A stretch of 64,000 nt of DNA from Ochotona curzoniae (taxonomy: Eukaryota; Chordata; Mammalia; Lagomorpha; Ochotonidae): contig NW_024464918.1 in the NCBI RefSeq assembly GCF_017591425.1, positions 23,712,001-23,776,000 on the forward strand. The letters are read 5' to 3'. Within the stretch, counting starts at the first letter, position 1. Every line of letters starts with the position of its first letter. This document shows, one piece after another, positions 1 through 10,085 of the stretch. The translations under genes were made by a program, and so were the position numbers. Below the pieces are notes generated by a model. The model saw nothing but the letters and a program-made list of their open reading frames with translations. It searched no databases and was not told where the DNA came from.

Positions 1-630
1 TATATAAACATATATATATACACATCCATTAAAAATATTTTTCAGAATTACTTGTAAATAATTGTAGACAGCATTTTTCTTTACTAGTTAATTTAGTGTG
101 CTTTCCCAGAACATGCAAAAGCTATCACCACAGTACAAATATGATATTAGGAAGTTTAATATTGATTCAATATTATTGTCTTACCTACTATTTACATTAA
201 ATTCCTTTTTCAATAATCTCAATATTGAGTTTTATAGCATTTCCTCTCTCCTGCCCAGGATTCTGTTCTAGTCTCTTTAGCTTTCTTTCTTTCATTCTAT
301 ACCTCAAGATTATTTGTAGAGTTTTCATGCTTGGGTTTGTCTGATAGCTTTTCATGATTATGTTTTTTTTTTTTTCTGAAGAACTTTCCAAGTGATATGT
401 GTCATCAGGACTTTATGTCAGGGGTCACGTGATATCAAAGTATTCCATGACTGCACAGGTTGACTATGGTCGCTTTTTGAAGATGAGTGACCGTTTTTCT
501 CTTTGAAATGAACTGCTTCTTCAGTTGGCATGTTGGAAGCACAGATCTACTTGCATGTTACACATATGTATTAATATGAGCTGAACTTACTCCGCATTAG
601 CTCCTGCAGATTTCCCTTATTCTATTCTTG
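1..630. other. AT-rich non-coding sequence, unassigned
   Basis: No gene or confident repeat is seen. The start is a short TA/CA-rich tract (TATATAAACATATATATATA), and the rest is AT-rich with short T runs. The small open frame at 197-391 on the minus strand has no domain and arises in low-complexity sequence. Ancient, unrecognisable L1 sequence is possible because the next 500 bp resemble L1. Confidence 0.4.
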
Positions 631-639
631 TTGTAATTA

Positions 640-1140
640 CACAGCATTCCTCATGTTTGTGTGTTGTAGTTTATCCTGTCAACCTGCTAAGCATACACAT
701 GCAGTTTATTTCTAATATTTTATATTTATGGATAACCTAATGTAAATGTCTTATTGCTGAAGGTATTTCTGTAGGGTGGTTTTCTAGAATGAGAGTGCTG
801 TGTTAAAAAGGAAAGTGCATATGTAGTTTTGTTGGAGGTTGCCAGATTCCCCTGACTTAATGGTTATATCATTTACATTCCCACTGACAGGGAACAAGAG
901 TGCCTCACAAGCCTTGCGAATGAAATGCTGTTGCCAACAGTTTTAATTTCTTACCAATCTGATAGAGGAAGAATTGCATTTCTGTGACTTATATTTGCAT
1001 TTTTCTTATTATAGGTAAAATCTAAATAGTTTTAAAAGATCAGGGATTATATTAAAAGTTTTTAAAGCAGTTGCTTCCCATTGTCTTTAGTTTGTTATTC
1101 TATTGAGCTTTTGACAACTTCCTGTTTACATAAACAAAAT
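640..1140 (-). mobile_element. Old L1 3'-region fragment
   Basis: The stretch reads like the reverse complement of an ancient mammalian L1 (L1M) 3' region. Diagnostic pieces are 'CATTTACATTCCCACTGACA' (L1: acactcccaccagcagtg), 'AACAAGAGTGCCTCACAAGCC' in part, 'TTACCAATCTGATAGAGGAA' and 'ATTTGCATTTTTCTTATTA'. No open reading frame survives. A CSINE with a T-rich head begins immediately to the right. The subfamily cannot be named by eye. Confidence 0.6.
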
Positions 1141-1163
1141 TTAAGATATATTAGAGATAATAG

Positions 1164-1550
1164 TTTTTTTTTTTAAGTATAATTTTTATTGGAAAGACAG
1201 AATTATGGAGAGTAGGAGAGACAGAGAGGGATCATCCAAGCATGCTTTCAGTCTCCAAAAGGCTGTGTAGGCCAGAGTTGAGCTGATCTGAAGCCAGGAT
1301 CTAGAAGCTTGAGCCGTTTTCAGCTGAGAGAAGGAGAGATTATGAGAGCTCTTCCAAGGCCTGGTTCACTCCCAAAATGACCTCAGAGGCCAGGGTTGAC
1401 CCAATTCGAAGCCAGGAGCTTCCTCTGGGTCTCCCATGTGGATGTAGTGACCCAGGGATTTGAGCCAGTACATAAACAGGCAGCTGGATTGGAAGTAGAG
1501 CAGCCAGTTGGAATATTGGTGCACATATGGGATGTCTACATTGCAGGTAA
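1164..1550 (-). mobile_element. CSINE, minus strand, with internal duplication
   Basis: Starts with the T-rich complement of the A tail (TTTTTTTTTTAAG), followed by minus-strand CSINE sequence ending near CACATATGGGATGTC. The 3' half is present twice: GAAGCCAGG occurs at 1290-1298 and again at 1408-1416, and each is preceded by a degenerate AGAG-rich 'ttcactcccaa.atgg' block. The element is therefore about 118 bp longer than a normal copy. It is well diverged. The duplication arose either inside the SINE or from two nested insertions. Confidence 0.75.
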
Positions 1551-1640
1551 CTAGCCTGTTGGACCCTGAAACCTTTTTTTATAGCAAGGATATAGATGAA
1601 TTAATTCAAGCATGTTTTCTTCTAGAATTGTTTCATTTTA

Positions 1641-1970
1641 GGGCCCAGCACTGTGGCCTAGTGGCTAAAGTCCTCGCACTGAATGTGCCGGGATCCCATA
1701 TAGGCGCAGGTTCTAATGCCAGCAGCTCCACTTCCCATATAGCTCCCTGCTTGTGGCCTGGGAAAGCAGTTGAGGACTACCCAAAGCCTTGGGACCCTGC
1801 ACCCATACAGGAGACCTGGAAGAAGTTCCTGGCTCCTGGCTTCGGATTGGCATAGTATCGGCCGTTGCATTCACTTGGAGAGTGAATCGTCGGACGGAAG
1901 ATCTTCCTCTCTGCCCCTCCTGCTCTCTCTATATCTGACTTTGTAATGAAAATAAAATGATTCTTTAAAA
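1641..1970 (+). mobile_element. CSINE, full length, plus strand
   Basis: Complete copy from GGGCCCAGCACTGTGGCC to AAAATGATTCTTTAAAA, with the tRNA-derived head, GATCCCATATAGGCGCAGG, GGCCTGGGAAAGCAGT and GGAAGATCTTCCTCTC blocks. A perfect 17-bp target-site duplication, AGAATTGTTTCATTTTA, lies at 1624-1640 and 1971-1987 and fixes both ends. Open frames of 70-115 codons across it are artefacts of the SINE. Confidence 0.95.
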
Positions 1971-1987
1971 AGAATTGTTTCATTTTA

Positions 1988-2490
1988 TTATTTTTTATAG
2001 CTCTCTGGCTTAATTGTGATTTTAAATATATGGTCTGAGGAGTGAATTTAATTGTGTTAGCTCCAAAAGACAATACAACATCTTAGCATCAAGTATTAAT
2101 TCTACCTATTAGTTTGAGGGACACACTATGTGTATTGAATTTTCATATTAATAGGTATTAATTTTACCTATTAGTTTGAGGGACACACTATGTATATTGG
2201 ATTACCTGGGTATTCCTTTATATTTGCCACACCAATCTCTGCCTATTCATGTGCCAATACTACCCAGCTTTAGTTTTAGAAGTGTTATAGAAGGCTTGTT
2301 GCCTGGTTGAGCTAGTCCTTTTACATAGTTTTGTTGTTTCGGTATTTTCCTAGTATGATCCATTTTCTTTTTCAACCTTATACTGTTTAGGGAGAAGTTT
2401 TGTGTGTGTGTGTGTGATGTTGAGTTACATCTCCATTTGTTATAATTTACTTTTGTGTCTTTCAGTAGTGTTTTCAAGAATGTCTCATAA
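1988..2490. other. AT-rich unique sequence between SINE and LTR
   Basis: Contains a 62-bp tandem duplication (separate entry) and a short (TG)8 tract at about 2401-2416. No gene or confident transposable element is seen. Confidence 0.4.
2093..2205. repeat. 62-bp tandem duplication
   Basis: The block starting GTATTAATTCTACCTATTAG at 2093 recurs at 2155 with offset 62. About 47 of 50 comparable bases match, including TTTGAGGGACACACTATGT in both copies. The copies differ by a C/T and a few G/A changes, so the event is moderately old. Confidence 0.9.
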
Positions 2491-2494
2491 GCAT

Positions 2495-2960
2495 TTCTGT
2501 TACTACATAATAAATTATACCTAAACTTAGTGGCTTGCAGTCAGTAAACACTTGTTGTGCCACCTGCTTTATTTAGAGGAGCAGCTCAGGAATGGCCTAC
2601 TTGGGTGCTTCTGGCGTGGGGTGTGGTGGGGGGCTGTCTCATGTCAAGGTAATGGATGGAGCATCACACAGCTTCCAAGATGGCACATTCCCGTAGCTGG
2701 CCAGTTAGTGCTGGCCTGTGGCAGGAGCCCATTCTTTCCTGCTGTGTGGTGCCCGTCCTCGGGCTGCCTGCATGTCTGTACCATGTGGCGGCTGGCTTCT
2801 GCTGCACGGATGCTCTTGAGAGAGAGCAAACTAGAACTACAGTTGTTGTCAGCAAAAAACTGGATGTCACGTACCGTTATTTCCACAGAGTCCAGCTCAT
2901 AAGTCATAGCTATTCTGTGTGAGTCTCTTTGAAGGAGGGGTTGTATGGAGATGGGCAGTG
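2495..2960 (-). mobile_element. MaLR (MLT1-like) LTR fragment, minus strand
   Basis: Follows the well-known order of a mammalian MaLR LTR read in reverse: 'CTACATAATAAATTATACCT', 'AACTTAGTGGCTTGCA', 'CACAGCTTCCAAGATGGCAC', then 'CATGTGGCGGCTGGCTTC' and 'GAGAGAGAGCAAACTAGAAC'. Two overlapping open frames of 116 and 153 codons (2552-2902 plus strand, 2644-3105 minus strand) run through it and resemble no protein I recognise, so I treat them as LTR-derived. Exact subfamily unknown. Confidence 0.6.
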
Positions 2961-3227
2961 TGTTGAGACCATCTTGGGAGGTCCAGGTCCTGAGTATTTG
3001 TAATCTAGTCTTGGGCTTGCTACTCTCCTTTGCTGTATCCCCACTGTCTTCCTGGACTGCTCTCACTGTCCACAAATGCTTGCCATGGGAGCTAATATTC
3101 TTCATCTGTGAGTTAGTTTAAAGGGATGTGTTTTGTGTACTTTTATCACTTTTTGTTTCTCTGTACAGTTTATGTGGAAAAATTGTGCAGTGATTCAGAA
3201 TTAGATGGCCACCATCATTCTTTTCTT

Positions 3228-3415
3228 TTATTAAAGATGTTGTTTATTTGTGTTGCAAAGTCAGATATACAGAGAGGAAAAGAGAGAGAAAGATCTTCCA
3301 TTTGTTAATTCACTCTCCAAGTAGCCACAATGGCTGGAGCTACACTGATCCGAAGCCAAACACCAGGAGCCTCTTCCGGGTCTCCCACGTGGGTTGGGCC
3401 ATCCTCGACAGCTTT
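3228..3415 (-). mobile_element. CSINE fragment, minus strand
   Basis: Minus-strand 3' half of the SINE: AAAGATGTTGTTTATTTGTG, CAGATATACAGAGAGGAAAA, GATCTTCCATTTGTTAATTC, GAAGCCAAACACCAGGAGCC, TCTCCCACGTGGG and CCATCCTCGACAGCTTT. The tRNA-derived head is missing. The 5' truncation ends in unrelated AT-rich sequence at about 3416. Confidence 0.85.
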
Positions 3416-5030
3416 TTAATATTTGACAGCAATCGTGTTTAGCAGTGCAGAAAATGTGATGGTCATTTCTTAGAAGACTACAGGCTGCTTCTGGTGCATC
3501 ACTTTTAGCTGAGTGTATGAATGCCTTACTGTTCAGTCAGGGTGTAACTCACTGGAGGATTCCAAGATAGCATTAGGATTTCTGCTTCACTGCCATTTAC
3601 AGTCTGAGTGTCGGGGAGATTCTGGAGTTGTATTTTTATTTTTAGTTCAGCTGCCAGCCTTGTGAGCCACAGGTGAGCTCACTGGCTACTGGCTTATTAG
3701 GTCACCTGGGAGCTTCCTCTTCTTTGCAGTCCTGCCGCTGGTGCTGGGCCTCCCTTTGCTGCCCTTTCTCTGCTGTGTGCAATGCATTCACAGAGTATCC
3801 GTGAACAGCTCTGGTCTTCCTGCCCTTGGCCTAGCCGTAGACAGCCACTCCTCGGGACTCAGTGAGGAGTGCATTGGCAGGGTTCTGTCTGTTCTCCTAC
3901 TTCTGTGCGCTGTATTCAGCAGTCACCTGTGCCCCTAAATGACCATGTAAGCACCCAGGGAAGGCCCATGGGAACTAATGGACATGTGGTAGCCAGGGCT
4001 GATGGTGATGCTAAGATAAGCAATTGTGGTAGCCCACACTTAGCCTTTTACTAATTTGAAATGGTTCAGATGAAATGGTTCCATATTAGTTTCCATCAAT
4101 GGCAACCCCCTCTTCATCTTGCTGGTCTACCAAAGTTGAAAGAAGCCAGGAATGTGTCTTCTCCTCATAGGAACTGGTCACTTTCTGGACTTTAGTTCTT
4201 TTGGATTTCTTTGTAGCCCTAGATTAGCAACGGGTTCAGAAAAACTGATTTTGTGGCTCCTCTGGCTTGCTGTTGTCAGGATGGAACAACACTACCTTCT
4301 TACAATCTTTTCCTCTGAAAATAGACATGAAATTGTCTTGATTTTGCTATGTTGAATTATATACCTGCCACTGGGGAAGTTGCTGTTAAGAATGGGCAGT
4401 GGATGGTGGCCGTAGATCCTCTCAGATGTTTTGATGTAGGACATTAAAATGGATTTAGCTGAGGATTAAGAAGGTGTAGACAAAGACTAGTGGAACTCTA
4501 GTAAATGACCTCATGGATTGTGTAGCAGAAGTTTGTAATTATTTTGATATCTTCTTGCTTAGCAACAGAACCCTGAATGTTTAGCTGTACTCATGGTGAC
4601 CAGAATAAAGTCTGTTTCTCAACTTCCTCTGAGAATAGGCAGAGCCAGTCTGTTCAAGTTATGGCCAGGGGGACACAGGGAGAGGTGTCTTAGGGTTGCT
4701 TATGGGAAGTCTCTCTGAAGAACTTCTTTATTGTTCTTCCTCACTTGCACTGCCTGGTGAGCAGATGAAATGGCATGAGCCTCCGCAACCATTTTAGACC
4801 ATGTGTTTTCCTGGAGGAAGAGTGCCACTCACTGGGGAAGTGGAATTATAGAGAGAAGGAGTCACCCTGATCTCAAGGGCATTTTCTGTTCCAAGCCTGA
4901 ATTTCCGTTGTCTTGGCCTCTTTCATGAGAGAAAGTAGTAAAATCTCTATTGTTTTAGCCAGAGTTTGGGAGGGAAGTATTCCTATCACATGAAGGTACA
5001 ACAAAGCCAATCTGAGATAGCAAAATGAGA
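3416..5030. other. Non-coding sequence, no repeat recognised
   Basis: Roughly 1.6 kb of ordinary mixed-composition DNA. Short open frames of 60-67 codons (3741-4355) lack domains and lack a supporting exon context. No tRNA, LTR or SINE pattern is seen. It could be intronic or intergenic. Confidence 0.4.
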
Positions 5031-5034
5031 TGTA

Positions 5035-5215
5035 TGAAATCAGAATCTTAGAATTTTGGAGCTAGAAAAATTCTTTAATGTCTCCTAATTCAGTTTCCTC
5101 CTTTTGAAAATTACGGAAATTGAGACTCGGAGAAGTTAATTTAGTTTTTCAAGAAATTATCGAATTAATGACAGTTTGCTATAGGTAGCACTTCAGCAAT
5201 CTTCTAAATAGGTCC
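5035..5215 (-). mobile_element. MIR-like fragment, minus strand
   Basis: Contains 'CAGTTTCCTCCTTTTGAAAA' followed by 'AAATTGAGACTCGGAGAAGTTAA'-type sequence, the degenerate core of an ancient MIR-class SINE ('aaactgaggcacagagaggttaag') read in reverse. Strongly diverged. Confidence 0.5.
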
Positions 5216-5247
5216 AGGACTCTAAAACCATTTAACATGCTATTTTA

Positions 5248-5597
5248 GGGCCCGGTGTGGTGACCCAACTGCTAAAGTCCTCACCTTGCATGCACCAGGA
5301 TCCCATATGGTTGCTGGTTCTAATCCTGGTGGTCCCACTTCCCATCCAGCTCCCTGCTTGTGGCCTGGGAAAGTGCTCGAGGATGACCCAAAGCCTTGGG
5401 ACCCTGCATCCACGGAGATCCAGAGGAAGCTCTGTGCTCCTGGCTTTGGATTGGCTCAGTTCCAGCCATTACAGCCATTTGGGGTGTGAATCAAGTGGAC
5501 GGGAGATCTTGCTTTCTGTCTGTCTCTCCTCCTCTCTGTTTATCTGCCTTTCCAATTAAAAATAAAATAAATCTTAAAAAAAAACCCCAAAACAAAA
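5248..5597 (+). mobile_element. CSINE, full length, plus strand
   Basis: Runs from GGGCCCGGTGTGGTGACCC to AATAAAATAAATCTTAAAA plus a mixed A/C tail. Contains GATCCCATATGGTTGCTGG and GGCCTGGGAAAGTGCTCGAG. An imperfect duplication, ACATGCTATTTTA versus AAATGCTTTTTA, flanks it. CpGs are mostly decayed, so middle-aged. Confidence 0.9.
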
Positions 5598-5631
5598 AAT
5601 GCTTTTTAAGAAATGATAGAAACATATAATA

Positions 5632-5690
5632 TCATTTTATATATTTGTGCATATATATGTATATATATATATATTATATATCTTCTCTTG
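5632..5690. repeat. AT-rich simple sequence
   Basis: Irregular TA/TATG tract around a core of alternating TA, directly 3' of the CSINE tail. May have grown from the A-rich tail region. Confidence 0.7.
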
Positions 5691-7445
5691 AATCACAGGC
5701 CTATTTATGTACAACAGAGGCAACCTAAATACTGTGCTTTATTAAGGTAGATGACATCTCAGTACATTTTCTAAACCTTGGCAAGGAAACTTAATAGTAT
5801 CTATTAATTACAGGAAGAAAGTCCTGTGGGTTAGACCTTCTTTTCCACTGCCCTTTTAGTAAGTATGGGTCCTGAAATAGACCAGTGAAAAATGTGTCCC
5901 TTTCTTTCCCAAATAAAGCTAGAGGAAGCTATAAATGGATTTCAACTGAGGTCACTCTTTGTGCTTCAGGGACAGAAAAGATGTGGGCCAGAATACTTCC
6001 TCCTCCCTGGGACGAAGCTGGACTTGACCTTGCAGTGTCTCCTGTCAGGTGGCATGCCAGCCTTGGGCCTCCAAGGGAGTGACCATAGCTCTGGGACCGG
6101 GGGAAGGGGTAGGCACAGAGGAGGAACTAACCACACGCCATGTGAGCACTGGATGAGAGGGAGTCAGATGGCTGCAAATCCTTTTGTTGCTGATCAACTT
6201 GCATGGCTTTCTATTGCTAAAAGATTAAATCTGGTATTGTTAAAACTGGTGTAGTTAAAAAACTTAATCTGTCACAAAAACAGCAGGTTATCTTTTCTTG
6301 TGTTGGCTTAAAATATATCTAGTACTAGAATCTATTTTTCCGTTATGGTGTTCATTCCACCTCACTGACTCAAAAAAGGTACTTAGCCAAGGCCAGTCTT
6401 CTATTGTCAAAGTTAGAGAGTTCTGAAATATGGTTCAGAAGGACCCAAAAAACTCTCTCTGCTCCTGGTACCACCCACCAATTTCAAAGAAAGTAGAAAA
6501 CCATGCCATTTTCCCCTTTAATGTACCTGAAAGAGGTAACACATGAAAACTACGTGATTATGCTTTAAAATGATTGGGTTGTTATGTAAGAGAGGCTCCA
6601 GTGAGGAAGGGAGAAGGAAGAACATTGGTTCAGGACCAAAGGGCACGGAGTGTCACCAGGAGTCAGAGTAGCTGGAGTTAGGGCGTGGATTGATGCGGAG
6701 GCCTGGAGAAGGCACTAAGGTAGAACCTGCGATTCTAAAATCAGAGCTGGTCCCAGACTGTATGAAGGCTGGCCTAGGGATGATGCTGCCGGCAGCTCCA
6801 GGCCTGCCAGCCGTGTTTAGCGTGTGTGATCAGAGCTGGGGTAGCTTTTTAACCCAGGCGTTTGCCCCCCGGCGTCTCCCAACTTTTGTGTAGTTTCCTG
6901 ACCACACATGGAGACAGCTGCAGCCGGTGTCCTTGATGCCAGCTTGCTGGGGGAATTTTCCACAAAAGCACACGAGGATTTGTCCCACCCGACTGAGAAT
7001 GCTATTTTTCTGGATGGATCTCTGTTTATGCATGAGAAAACTTGGCACTGGTGAAGCGGTAGCTTATTTTTCTTTTTTGTTTGGTTTTATTTTGTGCTTC
7101 AGAAATAGAACAGATTAAGCCTTACTTGCTTTTGAAGGTTCCTGCTTTCCCTACAGCATAACTTTAAATTCTGATCTCCCCAGGCTAGAGTGTGGAAAAC
7201 ATCTTCTAGCTCTTGTGAAAAGCAATGCAAATGCACGGGGATATTTGGGAGTTTTTTTTTTTCTTTGCGTAATTTAATTTATGTCTTTGAAAATAAATCT
7301 TTTTTTCTGCTACCAAAAATGCATGCTTATTGTAAAGAAATTAGAACAATTCAGAAAGCATACAAAAGAGGAAAAAGATTGGAAGGTAATTAAAGCATTG
7401 AAACAAAATTACAATAGAGCCAAAAGGCATTTTAGAAATATTCTA
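5690..7445. other. Non-coding sequence, no repeat recognised
   Basis: Mixed-composition DNA without a recognised transposable element. Open frames up to 120 codons (5892-6254) show no domain and no splice-bounded conservation that can be judged here. The stretch 6660-6900 is somewhat GC-richer with several CpGs but far too weak for a CpG island. Confidence 0.35.
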
Positions 7446-7448
7446 ATA

Positions 7449-7795
7449 GGGGCCCAGCGCAGTAGCCTAGTGGGTGGGGTTCTTGGTCATGCATGCACCA
7501 AGGTCCCATGTGGGCACCGGTTTGTTTCCTGGATGCCCCACTTCCCTTCCAGCTCCCTACTTGTGTGTGGCCTGGCAAAGCAATCAAGGATAGCCCCAAA
7601 CCTTGGGACCCTGTACCTGCATGGGAGACCCCGAGGGGGCTCCTGGGTCCTGGCTTTGGGTCACCTCAGCTCTGGCTGTTGCGGCCACTTGGGGAGTGAA
7701 CCAGCAGATGGAGGATCTTTCTCTGTATCTCTCCTTCTCTCTGTAAATCTGAGTTTCCAATATATAAATCTTATTTATTTATTTATTTTTTTTAA
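7449..7795 (+). mobile_element. CSINE, full length, plus strand
   Basis: GGGGCCCAGCGCAGTAGCC through GTAAATCTGAGTTTCCAATA and a (TTTA)n/T-rich, AAAG-ending tail. An imperfect target duplication AGAAATATTCTA / AGAAGTATTCTA lies at 7434-7445 and 7796-7807. The 175-codon open frame at 7281-7808 simply runs through this SINE. Confidence 0.93.
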
Positions 7796-7844
7796 AGAAG
7801 TATTCTAGCGGAACAAACTCTTCTGTGAATGGTGAACCTGGGAC

Positions 7845-7920
7845 TCAGAAAAGTTAGACAACGTGTTCAAGGCTACAAGCAATCAAAAGAGTTGGGGTTA
7901 GAATTTGTTGCTTGCCTTCT
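7845..7920 (-). mobile_element. MIR-like fragment, minus strand
   Basis: 'GGACTCAGAAAAGTTAGACA', 'GTTCAAGGCTACAAGCAATC' and 'TTGGGGTTAGAATTTG' match in order the reverse MIR core (gaggcacagagaggttaag / caaggtcacacagctag / gctgggattcgaac). Short and diverged. Confidence 0.55.
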
Positions 7921-7924
7921 TTTA

Positions 7925-8228
7925 TAAAAACTTTTATTTTTTACTTATTTAGCTGAGGGAAAAAGACAGATAATGAAAATGTTACCAAATAACTAGTTCA
8001 CTCCCTAATTGCCTGCAAAGGTTGGGGCTAGGTTGGGACCAAGGCTGGAAGCCAAGAATGCAATCAGAATTTCCATATGGATGGTGGAAATCAAATTACG
8101 GGAGTCACTCTTGCTGCCACCCAGGGCTTGGTTTAGTAGAGAAATGGAGTTAGGAGCCAGAGGCAGGAATTAGACCCAGATACATTGCTATGGGACATGG
8201 CTGTCTTAACCTCCAGGTTAAACTCCTT
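7925..8228 (-). mobile_element. Old CSINE, minus strand
   Basis: A diverged minus-strand copy: TTTTATTTTTTACTTATTTAG, AAAAAGACAGATAATG, TAGTTCACTCCCTAATTGCC, GGTTGGGGCTAGGTTGGGACC, GGAAGCCAAGAATGCAA, GGAGTTAGGAGCCAGAGGCAG. The head end is CATTGCTATGGGACATGGCT. It belongs to an older lineage than the CpG-rich copies. Confidence 0.75.
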
Positions 8229-8483
8229 TTTCTCCCTTGATTAGTCTTTTTCTCTTTTGTCAGTTATTTTCAAGTTTGTTCTCCCCTTTTGATGATGAGG
8301 TTTTTTTGTTTGATTCGGATGTTCCTCAGAAGTGCAGCTTGTGAAGCGAGCCTGGCCTAGTCTGTGGAAGCAGGTGTGTCGGTGTGGGGGAAGGACACAG
8401 TGCCTGCTCCCTTTGGAGAAATCCCTCTGGAACTTTTGACATTCCCTGGAGCAGCATTTGCTTTTCAGGGGTTTACTTGCTGA

Positions 8484-8606
8484 TTGATTTGAAAGGCTGA
8501 GCAACAGAAGGAGAGGGAAACACAGAGACGGATAAAGATCTTTTGTCTGCTAGTTTACACAGCTAGGTCTGGGTCAGGCTGAGGCCAGGAGCTGGCAGCC
8601 ACATTC
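8484..8606 (-). mobile_element. Old CSINE fragment, minus strand
   Basis: GATTTGAAAGGCTGAGCAAC, AGAGAGG-like GGAGAGGGAAACACAGAGAC, AAAGATCTTTTGTCTGC and GGCTGAGGCCAGGAGC are minus-strand SINE 3'-half motifs. The element stops at about 8606, where an L1 3' end begins with a T run. Confidence 0.7.
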
Positions 8607-8607
8607 A

Positions 8608-8888
8608 CGTTTTTCTTTTCTTTTTTTTTTTTTTTTTAAATTTTGACAATCTTTACATAGTTAATTAGGGTAAAAAGGTTCAAGGGCTACAGGAAAGTGG
8701 GCAAGACTATTATTTTTTCCATATTGTTTCCTTCATGTTTAAAGGGGGGTATTAAGGGAGAAGGCCCACCCAATTTCCCACCCTCCCCAGGTCCCGGATG
8801 TAGGGTATGCTCTGAGGATCCTGCTCAAGTGGTTTTGATATTTGAACAGTCTGAATCGCTGCCAATCTTGCCACTCCAAGCACTATGA
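8608..8888 (-). mobile_element. L1 3' end (lagomorph type), minus strand, 5'-truncated
   Basis: Begins with a run of about 16 T (complement of a poly(A) tail) followed by AAATTTTGACAATCTTTACA and TAGTTAATTAGGGTAAAAAG, then a C-rich block (CCCACCCAATTTCCCACCCT) typical of an L1 3' UTR G-rich tract in reverse. No long open frame. Inserted at the broken end of an old CSINE. The family call is from memory of lagomorph L1 3' ends. Confidence 0.6.
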
Positions 8889-8889
8889 G

Positions 8890-9565
8890 AAATGGCACAT
8901 TTACAAAGGTTTTTATCCAATTTTACATCCATTTATGAAGCATCATTATTTTATTCTTAAAACCCCCAGTAGGTTAAACATTATGTGATAGTCAAAGTTT
9001 TTCACCTACAAGTCACAGGAAGCAAATCGAGTTTGTTTAACAACAGTATGGGATGGAGGAAGACTGGAATATGGGTTATCGGTGGAAGCCTTGATGGGGC
9101 TCTGGGGGGGGGTGGGCTCAAGGATCTGCACCTTCTCCCAGCTCCTCTGTCTGTCAGTACAGGTGGATCTGCCCGCTCTTGGCTTGAGGCATGCTACTGA
9201 AAGCTCGCCCCGTCCCTGGTGCCAAATCATAAGAAGTGAGGTGAAGGAAAGGGGACATTTACTCTGTTGACAGGTGAGAGCATAGCTGATCTTGCAGTCT
9301 CAAGGACTATTGCTGTGTTGGATGAGGCTCTTTAGGGGCTTTTGAAGAGAACCACATGAGGTGGATACTTCTGTGATGAAATCACAATTCTATATATATA
9401 TATTATTAGGGAGAGAAATATAGGTGGTCCAGCCACTATCAGATGTTCTGGTGTGGTCAACTGTAGTTATTTAGAAAATGGCTGTTGGGCTACTCTTAGC
9501 AAGCAGCTTCCCTACGCGCTGGAGGGCTGTTAACAGGATTCATTGTGAACTGGCCAGATGCTTCA
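8890..9565. other. Non-coding sequence, unassigned
   Basis: Contains a short (TA)n at about 9391-9404 and a G7 run with GGTGG near 9107. Some resemblance of 9000-9290 to degenerate old LTR or DNA-transposon sequence, not strong enough to name. No gene. Confidence 0.35.
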
Positions 9566-9569
9566 AAAG

Positions 9570-9712
9570 CTATCTACTCCGTTATTTTCCTCTTATTTTC
9601 CAGAGAGGGAAATGCAGTCTTAGAGATAGCAAATCAGTTGCCCAAGTGGTGATTTATCCAATGAGAGGATATGGACTCCAGATTCTACGTCTGTTGGAGA
9701 GCATCCTCAGTC
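9570..9712 (-). mobile_element. MIR, minus strand
   Basis: 'TTATTTTCCAGAGAGGGAAA', 'GTTGCCCAAGTGGTGAT', 'GGACTCCAGATTCTACGTCT' and 'GAGAGCATCCTCAG' follow the reverse MIR consensus in order (attttacagatgagg / cttgcccaaggtcac / ctccagagtc). Confidence 0.6.
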
Positions 9713-9774
9713 ACATTGGCTTTGGGCTGCAGCTCATGTCTTGCTCATTTCTCATCTCATTACCTGACATATAG

Positions 9775-10085
9775 TTGAAAGAACACAATCCCGCTCCCCC
9801 CTTCCCCGCCCGCTGCCTCTGTGTCTTTTATTTTGTTTCCTGGCCATAGCTGAGAGGGCGGTGGGCAGTTGCAGGTTTCGGAATTTCCTTTGGTTGATTG
9901 CCTCTGCTCGTCGTGCTTTGATCCATCGATTGAGGGAAATTGAGTGAAAACGATCCACATGCCGATCTGAGCCGGCATCTCATTGCTTAGCCTGGCTTCG
10001 GTCTCACATTGTGTGTCTAATGCCAGCAACAAATCTCCAGGCTCGATTAGCAATGGTTACAGCCCAGTGAGCACCGATCCAGAAA
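9775..10085. promoter_or_regulatory. Candidate conserved non-coding element
   Basis: Unique sequence retaining about ten CpGs in 300 bp (for example TCGTCGTGC, ATCGATTGAGGG, GCCGATCTGAGCCGGCATC) in a region where most repeats have lost theirs, with ATTGAGTGAAAACGATCC and GATTAGCAATGG motifs. No repeat structure and no coding frame with a recognisable domain. The regulatory reading rests on composition alone. Confidence 0.25.

Noticed and set aside
2552..3105. Overlapping open frames of 116 and 153 codons on opposite strands
   Set aside because: They lie in a MaLR-like LTR, contain no recognisable domain, and opposite-strand overlap is typical of chance frames in GC-richer repeat sequence.
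6660..6900. CpG island promoter
   Set aside because: CpG and GC content are only slightly raised and there is no dense CpG cluster or transcript evidence.
7281..7808. 175-codon open frame as a gene
   Set aside because: More than half of it reads through a complete CSINE with target duplications; the rest is AT-rich and has no domain.
8608..8890. Target-site duplication around the minus-strand L1 3' end (GCCACATTCACG / GGCACATTTACA)
   Set aside because: Too many mismatches for its length. It may be real but I cannot separate it from chance.
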